NCBI GenBank assembly: GCA_947375135.1 | Contig: CANCER010000005.1 | Span: forward strand, 110,544-174,543 | Source: Comamonadaceae bacterium | GTDB lineage: Bacteria; Pseudomonadota; Gammaproteobacteria; Burkholderiales; Burkholderiaceae_C | Length of the DNA stretch: 64,000 nt | Direction: 5' to 3' | Shown: positions 37,999 to 47,398 of the stretch, in pieces | Layout of the letters: each line of letters opens with the position of its first letter | How positions within the stretch are numbered: position 1 is the stretch's first letter | The notes under the pieces: model-generated | Told to the model about the DNA's origin: nothing | Database searches by the model: none | Seen by the model: the letters and a program-made list of their open reading frames with translations, nothing else | Program-made: the position numbers and the translations under genes

Positions 37999-39879
37999 TT
38001 ACAGAAACCCGATGGAGATCCACGGTACAACCGCCACGATCACCGTGCCGATCAGCAGCGCCAGCATATAGCCCAGGATGGGGCGTATGCCCTCGTCCGG
38101 GTTGACACGCCCAATGGCGCAGGCGGCGTAGTAGCCCACGCCCAGCGGCGGCGCAAACAGGCCCAGCCCCATGGACAGCACCACCACCATGGCGTAGTGC
38201 ACGTCATGCACGCCCAACTGGCGCGCCACCGGGAACAGCAGCGGCCCGAACAGCACGATGGCCGGTATGCCTTCCAGCACCGAGCCCAGCACGGTAAAGG
38301 CCGCAATCGACACCAGCAGGAACATGGCAGCACCTCCCGGCAGGCCGGTCATCACATCGGCCAGCAGGCGCGAGAAGCCGGACTGCGTCAGGCCCCAGGC
38401 CATGCCGGTGGCCGTGCCGATGATGAGCAGGATGGCGCCCGACAGGCAGGCCGTGTCCACCAGCATGGGGAACAGGCGGCGCCAGTCAAACTGGCGGTAG
38501 ACCAAGAGCCCGGCCAACACGCTGTAGACGATGCCGATGGTGGACACCTCGGTGGCAGTGGCAATGCCCTGCACCACCGCTGCGCGGATCACAAAGGGCA
38601 ATGCCAGCGCCGGAAAGGCCACCACAAACAGCCATGCCACCTGCCGCAGGGGCACGCGCACCACATGGCTCAGGTCTTCGCCCCGGTTGCGCCACCAGAC
38701 CACACCGCACAACATGGCGCCCAGCACCAGCGCGGGCAGCAGGCCGCCGGTAAACAGCGCGGCAATCGACACGCCGGTGACCGAGCCGATGGTGATCAGC
38801 ACCAGGCTGGGCGGCACGGTTTCGGTCTGTGCGCCGGTGGCGGCCAGCAGGGCCACCAGTTCGCCCGGCTTGGCGCCGCGCTTCTTCATCTCGGGGAACA
38901 GGGCCGGCGCAATCGCCGCCATGTCGGCCGCCTTGGAGCCGGAAATGCCCGACACCAGGTACATGGCCGCCACCAGCACATAGGACAGGCCGCCGCGCAC
39001 ATGGCCCAGCAGCCCGGCCAGAAACTGGATCATGGCGCGGGCCATGCCGGTCATCTCGATCAGCAGGCCCAGGAAGATGAACAGCGGCACGGCCAGCAGA
39101 ATCATGTGCGACATGCCCTCGTCCATGCGGCCTATCACCACGCTCAGCGGCATGCTGGTGCTTAAGCCCAGATAGCCCACGGTGGCCAGGCCAAAGGCAA
39201 AGGCGATGGGGATGCCGGTGAACACACAGGCCCCGGCCACACCGACAAAAAAGACCAGCAGATTGAGCTTGCCCAGGTGCATCAGCCAGGGGCTGGCGAA
39301 CCAGAAGGCGCCAACCATGGCGCTAATCAGCAGCACCGCTTGGGCGGCCTGTTTGAAGCTGGAGTCCCGCAGCAGGCGGAACAGCCCGAACAAGGCCATC
39401 AGCCCCATGCCGATGGGCAGGGCGGCGGCGCGCCAGGCGTTGGATATTTCCAGTGCCGGTGTCGTGACGGCCACCTCGTCCTGCGCAAAGTGGAGCGCCG
39501 GCAGTGCCACCATGGCCAGGTAGGCCAGGCAGGCGGTGATGCCCAGCGCCTCGTAAAACGCGCGGCGCTCGGGCGTGGCGCGGTTCACCCAGGCCGTCAT
39601 GCGCATGTGCTCGCCGCGGCGCAGCGCCAGCACAGCACCCAGCATGGCCAGCCAGAGGAACAGGATGGAGGCCAGCTCGTCCGACCAGGCCAGCGAGTCG
39701 TGCAGCACATAGCGCGAGAACACGCCGGAGAACAGCACCACCATGCAGGCCAGCACCAGGCTGCCGGCGCACAGCTGCACCAGCCCACCCAGCAGGGCTT
39801 CGAGCTGATGCAGCCAGCGCAGGGGGCCGGTGGCAGCGGCCGCTGTGTCTACGGGCGCCGCTGACACCGCCGGCTTCAA
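37999..39879 (-). CDS. TRAP transporter fused small/large permease (DctQM)
   Basis: 626 aa; N-terminal DctQ-like 4-TM region (DSLAWSDELASILFLWLAMLGA) then DctM (GIPIAFAFGLATVGYLGL; GVSIAALFTGGLLPALVLG). Confidence 0.9.
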   Translation of the reverse strand: MKPAVSAAPVDTAAAATGPLRWLHQLEALLGGLVQLCAGSLVLACMVVLFSGVFSRYVLHDSLAWSDELASILFLWLAMLGAVLALRRGEHMRMTAWVNRATPERRAFYEALGITACLAYLAMVALPALHFAQDEVAVTTPALEISNAWRAAALPIGMGLMALFGLFRLLRDSSFKQAAQAVLLISAMVGAFWFASPWLMHLGKLNLLVFFVGVAGACVFTGIPIAFAFGLATVGYLGLSTSMPLSVVIGRMDEGMSHMILLAVPLFIFLGLLIEMTGMARAMIQFLAGLLGHVRGGLSYVLVAAMYLVSGISGSKAADMAAIAPALFPEMKKRGAKPGELVALLAATGAQTETVPPSLVLITIGSVTGVSIAALFTGGLLPALVLGAMLCGVVWWRNRGEDLSHVVRVPLRQVAWLFVVAFPALALPFVIRAAVVQGIATATEVSTIGIVYSVLAGLLVYRQFDWRRLFPMLVDTACLSGAILLIIGTATGMAWGLTQSGFSRLLADVMTGLPGGAAMFLLVSIAAFTVLGSVLEGIPAIVLFGPLLFPVARQLGVHDVHYAMVVVLSMGLGLFAPPLGVGYYAACAIGRVNPDEGIRPILGYMLALLIGTVIVAVVPWISIGFL

Positions 39880-40889
39880 GACAACTTACCGGTGTATTTT
39901 TCCAAGAGGCCCCAGGCCTCGTCGCCAAACTTCTTGTGCCAGTCGGCATAGAAGCCGCCGCTGCGCAGCTTGTCGCGGAAGGCGTCGGCCGGTGCGTCGT
40001 TAAAGGCCATGCCCTTGGCTTTCAGGTCCGTTTGCAGCGTGTCGTTGGCCTTGCGGATATCGGCGCGCTGCAGGGCAGCGGAAGCCGCCACGTGCTTGGC
40101 CATCAGAGCCTGCAAATCGGCGGGCAGGCGCTCAAACAGTTTCTTGTTGCCCATGAACCAGTAGCCGTCCCACATGTGGCCGGTGAGCGAGCAGTACTTC
40201 TGCACCTCACTGAGCTTGGCCGCCGAAATAATCGCCAGCGGGTTTTCCTGGCCGTCCACCACCTTGGTCTGCAGGGCGGAATAGACCTCGGCAAAGTTCA
40301 GCGGGGTGGGCGAGGCTTCCAGCGCCTTGAACATGGACACCCACATCGGGCCGGGGGGTGTGCGTAATTTGAGGCCCTTGAGGTCGTCCGGCTTGGCAAT
40401 CGGACGCACGCTGTTGGTGACGTGGCGGTAGCCGTTGTCCCAGATTTTGTCGAAGGCAAAGATGGTGCCGGTGGCGGCAATCTGTTTGCGCACATGGGCG
40501 CCGAGCTCGCCGTCCATGGCGGCCCAGACCTGGTTGTAGTCCTTGAAGGCAAAGCCCACGCCATTGATCTGCGCGGCCGGCACCAGGGTGCCCAGAATCA
40601 GCGGTGACAGGGTCATGAAGTCCAGCGCGCCGGAGCGCATCTGCGACAGCATGTCGGTGTCATTGCCGAGCTGGTTGTTGGGGTAGACCTGCAGGTCGAT
40701 GCGGCCCTTGGATTCGGCCTTGAGGTTGGCCGCCATCTCGGTGGCGCGCACATTCAGGGGGTGGATGGCCGGCAGGTTGCTGCCGAACTTGAGCGTGAAT
40801 TCGGCGGTTTGCGCAAAGCCCTTGCCGGCTGCAAGGGGCAGCGCGAGCGCGCCACTGGTTGCCAGTAGCTGGCGGCGGGTCATGGTCAT
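39876..40889 (-). CDS. TRAP transporter substrate-binding protein (DctP family)
   Basis: 337 aa; signal peptide; RIDLQVYPNNQLGNDTDMLSQMRSGALDF. Confidence 0.92.
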   Translation of the reverse strand: MTMTRRQLLATSGALALPLAAGKGFAQTAEFTLKFGSNLPAIHPLNVRATEMAANLKAESKGRIDLQVYPNNQLGNDTDMLSQMRSGALDFMTLSPLILGTLVPAAQINGVGFAFKDYNQVWAAMDGELGAHVRKQIAATGTIFAFDKIWDNGYRHVTNSVRPIAKPDDLKGLKLRTPPGPMWVSMFKALEASPTPLNFAEVYSALQTKVVDGQENPLAIISAAKLSEVQKYCSLTGHMWDGYWFMGNKKLFERLPADLQALMAKHVAASAALQRADIRKANDTLQTDLKAKGMAFNDAPADAFRDKLRSGGFYADWHKKFGDEAWGLLEKYTGKLS

Positions 40890-40972
40890 TATCTTGTCTC
40901 CGTTATGTGTGTTGGTGCCTTGGCTGGCGGGCCAAGCATAACGCGACTGCCGCCGGTGGGTTTCAATACGGG

Positions 40973-41926
40973 TTAGTGTTGCGCGGTCAGGGGCTCGTGG
41001 TCCCCGTCCGGGCGGTGCGCCGGGTCCACATGGGTCATCAGGTTGAGCACGCGGTGGCGTTGCATCACGGCCTGGCGTGCGGCCACGGCGATGTTGTGGC
41101 CGGCTTCCACGGTGATGTCGGCGTTCACCTCAATGTGGGCGTCCACCACCACCATGTCACCCATCTTGCGGGTGCGCACATCGTGCACGCCCAGCACGCC
41201 GGGTGAAGAGGACAGGGTGTCGCGGATGGCCTGCACCTCGGCCTCGTCCAGGCCGCGGTCCATCAGGTCGTGCAGCGCGTCCCAACTGAAGCTCCAGCCC
41301 ATCTTGCCCACCATAAAGCCCACAATCAGCGCGGCAATCGGGTCCAGCAGCGGGTAGCCCAGCAGGTTGCCGATCAGACCGATGCTGACCACGAGCGAAG
41401 AGGCCGCGTCCGAGCGCGCATGCCAGGCGTTGGCCACCAGCATGCTGGACTTGACCGCCTTGGCCACGCGCAGCATGTAGCGAAACAGCAGCTCCTTGGA
41501 GGCAATGGCGATCAGCGCCACCCACAGGGCCGTCACGTGGACGGTGGGAATGGAGCCGGGGGATTCGAGCTTTTGCAGCGCCGACCAGATCATGCCCACG
41601 CCCACGGCCAGCAACAGCGCACCCAGCGCCAGCGAGGCGGCCGTCTCAAAGCGTTGGTGTCCGTAGGGGTGGTCTTCGTCGGCGTCCTTCTTGGCGTGGT
41701 GACCCGCAAACAGCACCACAAAATCCGCTACCAGGTCGGACAGCGAATGAATGCCGTCGGCGATCAAACCCTGGGACTTGGCCAGCACCCCCACCACGAT
41801 TTGCGTGGTGGACAAGACCAGGTTCACAGCCACGCTGACCCAGGTGCTGCGGCTGGCAGCGGCAGCGCGCTCGCTCGGGCTGTGGCTGGCGTGTTCGGAG
41901 GTGTCGTCGATGTCGGCGAAATTCAT
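40973..41926 (-). CDS. Cation diffusion facilitator family transporter
   Basis: 317 aa; GLIADGIHSLSDLVADFVVLFAGHHAKKDADEDHPYGHQRFETAASL; HARSDAASSLVV. Confidence 0.92.
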   Translation of the reverse strand: MNFADIDDTSEHASHSPSERAAAASRSTWVSVAVNLVLSTTQIVVGVLAKSQGLIADGIHSLSDLVADFVVLFAGHHAKKDADEDHPYGHQRFETAASLALGALLLAVGVGMIWSALQKLESPGSIPTVHVTALWVALIAIASKELLFRYMLRVAKAVKSSMLVANAWHARSDAASSLVVSIGLIGNLLGYPLLDPIAALIVGFMVGKMGWSFSWDALHDLMDRGLDEAEVQAIRDTLSSSPGVLGVHDVRTRKMGDMVVVDAHIEVNADITVEAGHNIAVAARQAVMQRHRVLNLMTHVDPAHRPDGDHEPLTAQH

Positions 41927-42022
41927 GGCGTGTTCTTTTTGCTTTCGGGTAAACCCGCAGCATAGCGCGGCTGGATGAAGGTTTGCTGAACGTGCAGGTG
42001 CAGCCCGCTAGCATGTGCCCCT

Positions 42023-42676
42023 ATGGATCTCTTTGACGACCTGCCCGTGGAAGCAGCAGCCCAGGTGCTGGCGCCTGGCGCCATGTTGCTGCGCGCCTTT
42101 GCCTGGAATGAGGCCGCACAGCTGCTGCAGGCGACCGAGGCGGTGCTGGCCCAAGCCCCGCTGCGCCACATGCAAACGCCCGGCGGCTACACCATGTCGG
42201 TCTCCACCAGCAGTTGCGGTGCCCTGGGCTGGGTGTCGGATGCACGGGGTTACCGCTATGCCGCGTGCGACCCGGTATCGGGGCAGACCTGGCCCGCCAT
42301 GCCGGAATGTTTTTTGGCGCTGGCCCGGCGCGCTGCTGCACAGGCGGGCTATGCGGACTTCCGGCCCGAGGCCTGCCTGATCAACCAGTATGTGCCGGGC
42401 GCCAAGCTCTCGCTGCACCAGGACCGCGATGAAAGGGACCTGGACGCGCCCATCGTGTCGGTGTCACTCGGACTGCCGGCCATCTTCCTGTTCGGCGGCA
42501 CAGAGAGAAGCCAGCGGCCGCAGCGCTACCGGCTGGCCCATGGCGATGTGGTGGTCTGGGGCGGCCCTGCGCGCCTGGCCTTTCATGGCGTGGCGCCGCT
42601 GGAGGAGGGTGCGCATGCGCTGCTGGGGCGCAGGCGCATCAACCTGACGTTCAGGCGGGTGCGGCGGGAGGGGTAA
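42023..42676 (+). CDS. alkB: AlkB-type 2OG-Fe(II) DNA dioxygenase
   Basis: 217 aa; CLINQYVPGAKLSLHQDRDERDLDAPIVSVSLGLPAIFLFGG; GDVVVWGGPARLAFHGVAPL. Confidence 0.93.
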   Translation: MDLFDDLPVEAAAQVLAPGAMLLRAFAWNEAAQLLQATEAVLAQAPLRHMQTPGGYTMSVSTSSCGALGWVSDARGYRYAACDPVSGQTWPAMPECFLALARRAAAQAGYADFRPEACLINQYVPGAKLSLHQDRDERDLDAPIVSVSLGLPAIFLFGGTERSQRPQRYRLAHGDVVVWGGPARLAFHGVAPLEEGAHALLGRRRINLTFRRVRREG

Positions 42677-43412
42677 GGCCCAACCCACGCAGCCGCAGAT
42701 GTACCGCATCTTCCAGGTCAATGCGCACGCTGTTCTTGGCGTTCAGGTAGTGGTTGGTGAACACATCCAGATAGGCGCTCAGCGTGTCGGCCGCGTGCGG
42801 CTCGCCGGCCAGCTCCAGGCACAGTGCCGCCACCTCCGAGGTGCACAAATGGTCGTCGCGCTTGGAGCGGCGCAGCCGGTAGTTGGAGAGCTGCTCGGGC
42901 TGCAGGCTGAGCACCGGCAGGTGGTCCAGATACGGGCTCTTGCGGAACATCTTGCGCGCCTCGGACCAGGTGGCGTCCAGCAGCACAAACAGGGGGCGTT
43001 TTCCCTCCACGGGCGTGACGACCGTCACCACGCGCCCGGCGTCCTCCACGTATTCGCCGGGGAACACCACATAGGGCTGCCACTGCGGGTCGGCCAGCAT
43101 CTCCAGCAGCTCCGGGTCCACGGCCGTGCGGGCCCAGCCGAAGGCCGCCGTGTCGGTCACCATGTCGGCAATCAGCCAACCGGTGTTGCTGGGCTTGAGC
43201 GGCTCGATGTCGCACATGATCAGGCACACCCCCGCTTGCGTGGCCACGCTGGGGCGCAGTGCGCACAGGCAGTGGCTGTGCATCACGCGGCAACCCTCGC
43301 AGCGCTCCTTGCGCGAGCCGCGGGCGATAAAGGGCTTGAGACTGCGCGCCAGGCGGGTGGCGCGCAGGCGGGCCACGGCATGCAGGGCCAGGCGGGAGAC
43401 GGCGTGGGTCAT
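42651..43412 (-). CDS. DTW-domain protein (tRNA-uridine aminocarboxypropyltransferase family)
   Basis: RGSRKERCEGCRVMHSHCLCALRP; LFVLLDATWSEARKMFRKSPYL. Confidence 0.9.
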   Translation of the reverse strand: MTHAVSRLALHAVARLRATRLARSLKPFIARGSRKERCEGCRVMHSHCLCALRPSVATQAGVCLIMCDIEPLKPSNTGWLIADMVTDTAAFGWARTAVDPELLEMLADPQWQPYVVFPGEYVEDAGRVVTVVTPVEGKRPLFVLLDATWSEARKMFRKSPYLDHLPVLSLQPEQLSNYRLRRSKRDDHLCTSEVAALCLELAGEPHAADTLSAYLDVFTNHYLNAKNSVRIDLEDAVHLRLRGLGLTPPAAPA

Positions 43413-44635
43413 TCTGTGTTTCCTGAGGGGTCGGGCTGGCTCCAGCCCGGCACGTTGATGGCGTAGCGTGTGGCCTTGCCCACGCCCTGCACCTGCAGCA
43501 GCTTTTTGGCCAGCAAATCGCCCAAGTCGCGGGTGGCGGTGGCCTTGGAGGTGCTGGTGATCTTGGCGTATTTGTCCGCCGTCATCCCGCCCAGAAAGCC
43601 GCCGCCCAGTTCGGTGTTGCCCGCCTCCAGCAAACGGTCCAGCACCTTGTGCTGGCGCGCGTTCAAATGGGCGTTTGCTGCCAGCAGCCGGAAGGCCGCC
43701 TTGTCCACGGCCTGGCGCACCACCGCTTGCGAGGCTATGCAAGCCTGCGTGAAAGCCTGCACAAACCACTGCACCCAGGGCGTCACATCGATAGCGTTAG
43801 TGTCTGTGCCAGGAGTGCGCTGGGCTTGGTTCAATCCGTCGTAATACGCAGCCCGGGTCTTGAGCATCTGGCGCGCCATGCCCAGCACCCGCACCGGGGT
43901 GCCTAGCGCGTTCTGCACCAGCGCTGCCATGTCCTGCGCCAATGCCCTATCGACCAGGGCGCGCCCCAGCCGGCCATTGCCATCTTCAAACGGGTGTATG
44001 GATTCAAACCACAGGTGCGCAAGGGCCGCACGTGCAATGCCGTGCAGACCGGGCGCTGCGCCCGCCACGGGGCGCGTGGCCTCAAACCAGGTCAGAAACC
44101 GGGTCATCTCGCCTTCCACCTGACTGGATGGTGGCGCGGTGTAGTGCACCACTTCGCGCCCCAAGGGGCCGCTGACGATCTGCATGGCGTCCGCGTGGTC
44201 ACGCAATCGGCCCACGGCAATGCGGCTCAGGCCTGAGGTGCCTCCGGGAAACAGGGCCGATTGCCAGCGGCACAGGCGGTCCAGATCGAGCGCGGCCTGG
44301 CAGTTTTCCACGGCGTCTTGCATCACCAGCACCAGGCCATCTGCCGTGTGGTCAGGGCCGGGCGCGTCCAGCAGACCCAGCCGGTGCGCCACCGAGGAGC
44401 GGACCGAATCCAGATTGAGCTTGTCCCCTTCAATTGCGGCTGTAGCCATAGCCTCCTGCACCCACAGATCGCGCCGGACTTCCTGTGCCTGGTCCAGGCC
44501 AATGGCGTCCAGCAAGCCCAGCAAAGTGCCCTGCGCCAGCCGCGCCCGGTCCAAGGCGGGCGCCAGGGCTGCGGCGTCAAACGCCAGCGACGGCCAGGCT
44601 GGCTGCTGCCAGATATAGCGGGCTTGGGTGGGCAT
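43409..44635 (-). CDS. Fic family protein with C-terminal winged-helix-like region
   Basis: 408 aa; ARAALAHLWFESIHPFEDGNGRLGRALVDRAL contains the HPFxDGNGR Fic motif. Confidence 0.93.
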   Translation of the reverse strand: MPTQARYIWQQPAWPSLAFDAAALAPALDRARLAQGTLLGLLDAIGLDQAQEVRRDLWVQEAMATAAIEGDKLNLDSVRSSVAHRLGLLDAPGPDHTADGLVLVMQDAVENCQAALDLDRLCRWQSALFPGGTSGLSRIAVGRLRDHADAMQIVSGPLGREVVHYTAPPSSQVEGEMTRFLTWFEATRPVAGAAPGLHGIARAALAHLWFESIHPFEDGNGRLGRALVDRALAQDMAALVQNALGTPVRVLGMARQMLKTRAAYYDGLNQAQRTPGTDTNAIDVTPWVQWFVQAFTQACIASQAVVRQAVDKAAFRLLAANAHLNARQHKVLDRLLEAGNTELGGGFLGGMTADKYAKITSTSKATATRDLGDLLAKKLLQVQGVGKATRYAINVPGWSQPDPSGNTE

Positions 44636-44694
44636 GAGCCGTATTTTAAGCGATACGGCTCAAAATGTGAGCCGTATTTCATCATTTGCGGCTC
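44636..44694. promoter_or_regulatory. Array of ATACGGCTC half-sites directly upstream of fic
   Basis: GAGCCGTAT (44636-44644), ATACGGCTC (44653-44661), GAGCCGTAT (44669-44677), partial GCGGCTC (44688-44694). Confidence 0.7.
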
Positions 44695-44774
44695 AGTAGC
44701 TGTCTAAAACGGACCGGCGCCGCCCTGTGCGCAGGGGTGAGTCTGGGGTATTCAAGACCCCTTGGTGGGTTCTG

Positions 44775-44810
44775 TATTTTGAATTTGGACAATTCATATT
44801 TTAAATTTGG
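44775..44810. promoter_or_regulatory. Direct repeat TATTTT(G/A)AATTTGG x2, 22-bp period, upstream of DUF4143 ATPase 1
   Basis: Copies at 44775-44788 and 44797-44810; also inverted TGAATT-N5-AATTCA (44780-44796). Confidence 0.5.
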
Positions 44811-44862
44811 CAGACTTTGACTTTCAATCAGCCTAGAATCTTCGTCAGCAGGATGCGATGCC

Positions 44863-46158
44863 ATGACTACCGACCCACCGTCACCCACCAACACCATTCC
44901 CCGCCATGTAGAGCGCAAAATTGCCACCGCGCTGCAAGACACGCGCGTGGTGCTGCTCGTGGGCCCCAGGCAGGCCGGCAAGACCACCTTGGCCCGGCGC
45001 TATGCCCGTGCTGAGCGGCCCTACATCACGCTGGACGACCCCGCAACCCTGGCCGCTGCGCGCGCCGACCCGTCCGGCTTTGTGCGTGGTCTGAAGCAAG
45101 CCGTCATCGACGAAGTGCAGCGGGCGCCAGACTTGCTGCTGGCCATCAAGGAAAGCGTGGACAAAGACCAGGCGCCGGGCCGCTTCCTGCTCACCGGCTC
45201 CACCAATCTCATGGCACTGCCCCTGGTCGCTGACTCGCTGGCGGGGCGGCTGGAAGTCATCACCCTGCTGCCCTTTGCCCAGGCGGAGTTGGCCGCAAGC
45301 CCCGGCGATTTGCTGGATCGGCTGTTTGATGGCGCGGGTCTGCCAGCCGTCGCCAACCCGGTGGTGGGCGATGTCTTGATGGACATCGTCCTCAAGGGCG
45401 GCTACCCCGAAGCCCTGCGCCGCGCCAGCGCTGGCCGCCGCCAGGCCTGGTTGCAAGACTATGTGGCGCTCATTCTGGACCGGGATGTGCGCGACATTGC
45501 CAACATTGATCAGCTGGATCGCATGCCGCGCCTGCTGGACATGTTGGCTGCCCACGCCGGGCAGCTGGTGAACCACAGCAGCTATGGCGCGGCTCTGGGC
45601 CTGACGGCGCCAACGGCACAAAAATATGTCGGCATTCTGGAGCGGCTGTTTCTGCTGCGCCAGGTGCCCCCGTGGTCGCACAACGCCATCGCCCGTCTGA
45701 CCAAAAGTCCCAAGCTGCATTTTCTGGACACCGGCTTGCTGGCGGCGCTGCAGGGCACCACGGCGGCCCAACTGCAGAAAGACCGTGGTGCCGACCGCAC
45801 TGCGTGGGGCCCGCTGCTGGAGAGCTTTGTGGTGTCGGAGGTGCTTAAGCTCGCCACCTGGTCTGACAAGCGTCTGCGCATTTCGCACTTTCGCACCAAG
45901 GTTCAGGACGAGGTGGACCTGGTCATCGAAGACCGGCATGGACGCGTCATCGGCATTGAGGTCAAGGCCTCCAGCACCGTGCGTGGGCCCGACTTGCGCG
46001 GGCTGCGGCAGTTGCAAGCCGCCGTGGGCGACAAGTTTGTGCAGGGCCTGGTGTTGCATGACCACGACCGCATCACGCCGTTTGACGAAAAGCTGCATGC
46101 GGGCCCGGTGTCGCTGTTGTGGCAGGGCGTACCGAAGTCCGCTTCAAACCCAAGTTAA
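44863..46158 (+). CDS. ATP-binding protein, AAA_14/DUF4143 family (copy 1)
   Basis: 431 aa; VVLLVGPRQAGKTTLARRYA, VIDEVQRAPDLLLAIKESVD, RFLLTGSTNLM; C-terminal VDLVIEDRHGRVIGIEVKAS. Confidence 0.92.
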   Translation: MTTDPPSPTNTIPRHVERKIATALQDTRVVLLVGPRQAGKTTLARRYARAERPYITLDDPATLAAARADPSGFVRGLKQAVIDEVQRAPDLLLAIKESVDKDQAPGRFLLTGSTNLMALPLVADSLAGRLEVITLLPFAQAELAASPGDLLDRLFDGAGLPAVANPVVGDVLMDIVLKGGYPEALRRASAGRRQAWLQDYVALILDRDVRDIANIDQLDRMPRLLDMLAAHAGQLVNHSSYGAALGLTAPTAQKYVGILERLFLLRQVPPWSHNAIARLTKSPKLHFLDTGLLAALQGTTAAQLQKDRGADRTAWGPLLESFVVSEVLKLATWSDKRLRISHFRTKVQDEVDLVIEDRHGRVIGIEVKASSTVRGPDLRGLRQLQAAVGDKFVQGLVLHDHDRITPFDEKLHAGPVSLLWQGVPKSASNPS

Positions 46159-46168
46159 GAAAACCCCC

Positions 46169-47398
46169 ATGCGCATCCTCCACACTTCCGACTGGCACTT
46201 GGGTCAGCACTTCATGGGCAAGAGCCGCCAGGCCGAGCACCAGGCCCTGATCGACTGGCTGCTGTTACAGGTCGACGCCCATGCGGTGGACGCCGTGCTG
46301 ATGGCCGGCGATGTGTTCGACACCGGCGCGCCGCCCAGCTATGCGCGTGCGCTCTACAGCCAGTTGGTGGTGCGCCTGCACAGTGCCGGGGTGGCCCTGC
46401 TGCTGCTGGCTGGCAACCACGATTCGGTCGCCACCCTGGGCGAGAGCAGCGCCCTGCTGGCGCGTCTGAGCGCCACCGTGGTGGCTGATGTGGTTGAGCC
46501 CGCCAGCCACATCGTCGTGCTGCCCCGGCGCGGTGGCGAGGCGGGTTGCATCGTCTGCGCCGTGCCCTTTATCCGCCCGCGTGATGTGCTGCAAAGCCAG
46601 GCCGGGCAGAGCGCCGAAGAAAAGCAGCAGTCCATGCAGGCCGCGATTCAGGCTTATTACCAGTCGGTGTACGAGGCGGGCCGCGCGCGCCAGACCGAGC
46701 TGGCCCAGCAGCTGGGGCGGCAGTTGCCGCTGCTGGCGACCGGCCACCTCACTACGGTGGGCGCCAGCAGTAACGAGTCGGTGCGCGAGATCTATGTCGG
46801 CTCGCTGGAGGCCTATCCCACCGCCGCCTTTCCTCCCGTGGACTACATCGCGCTGGGCCATATCCACAAGCCGCAAAAGGTCGGCGGGCTGGAGCACATA
46901 CGCTACTGCGGCTCGCCCATTCCGTTGGGCTTTGACGAGGCGCGCCAGCAAAAGGAAGTGCTGCTGGTGGACCTGGCTGCGGAGGGCCTGGGCGCCGTCA
47001 CCGCAATCGCCGTGCCGCGCTTTCAGCAGATGGTGTCTGTCAGCGGCAATCTGCAGGAATTGGCCACGGCCATCAGTGCGGCGGCCGCCGAAGCGCTGCC
47101 CGCGCAAACCGTGTGGATGGAAGTCACCGTGGCCGAGGACGACTATTTGGCCGACCTGCCCGCGCGCATCGAAGCCCTGACCCAAGGTCTGCCGGTAGAG
47201 GTCTTGCGTGTGCGCCGTGTGCGCGGCACGGCCGCCGCCAGCCTGGCGGCCGAGCAGAGCGAGACGCTGGATGAACTCAGCCCCGACGATGTCTTCGCGC
47301 GCCGCCTGGCCCAGGAAGAACTGGCGCCGGAATTGCAGCGGGAGTTGCGCCAGCGTTACCGCGCCGTAGTCACCGGCCTGACCGAGGGCGCCCCATGA
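46169..47398 (+). CDS. sbcD: Exonuclease SbcCD subunit D
   Basis: [62 protein letters not shown]. Confidence 0.95.
   Translation: MRILHTSDWHLGQHFMGKSRQAEHQALIDWLLLQVDAHAVDAVLMAGDVFDTGAPPSYARALYSQLVVRLHSAGVALLLLAGNHDSVATLGESSALLARLSATVVADVVEPASHIVVLPRRGGEAGCIVCAVPFIRPRDVLQSQAGQSAEEKQQSMQAAIQAYYQSVYEAGRARQTELAQQLGRQLPLLATGHLTTVGASSNESVREIYVGSLEAYPTAAFPPVDYIALGHIHKPQKVGGLEHIRYCGSPIPLGFDEARQQKEVLLVDLAAEGLGAVTAIAVPRFQQMVSVSGNLQELATAISAAAAEALPAQTVWMEVTVAEDDYLADLPARIEALTQGLPVEVLRVRRVRGTAAASLAAEQSETLDELSPDDVFARRLAQEELAPELQRELRQRYRAVVTGLTEGAP

Noticed and set aside
36892-39165. 757-aa plus-strand ORF opposite the 3-hydroxybutyryl-CoA dehydrogenase and TRAP permease genes
   Set aside because: His/Gln-rich antisense frame without family features.
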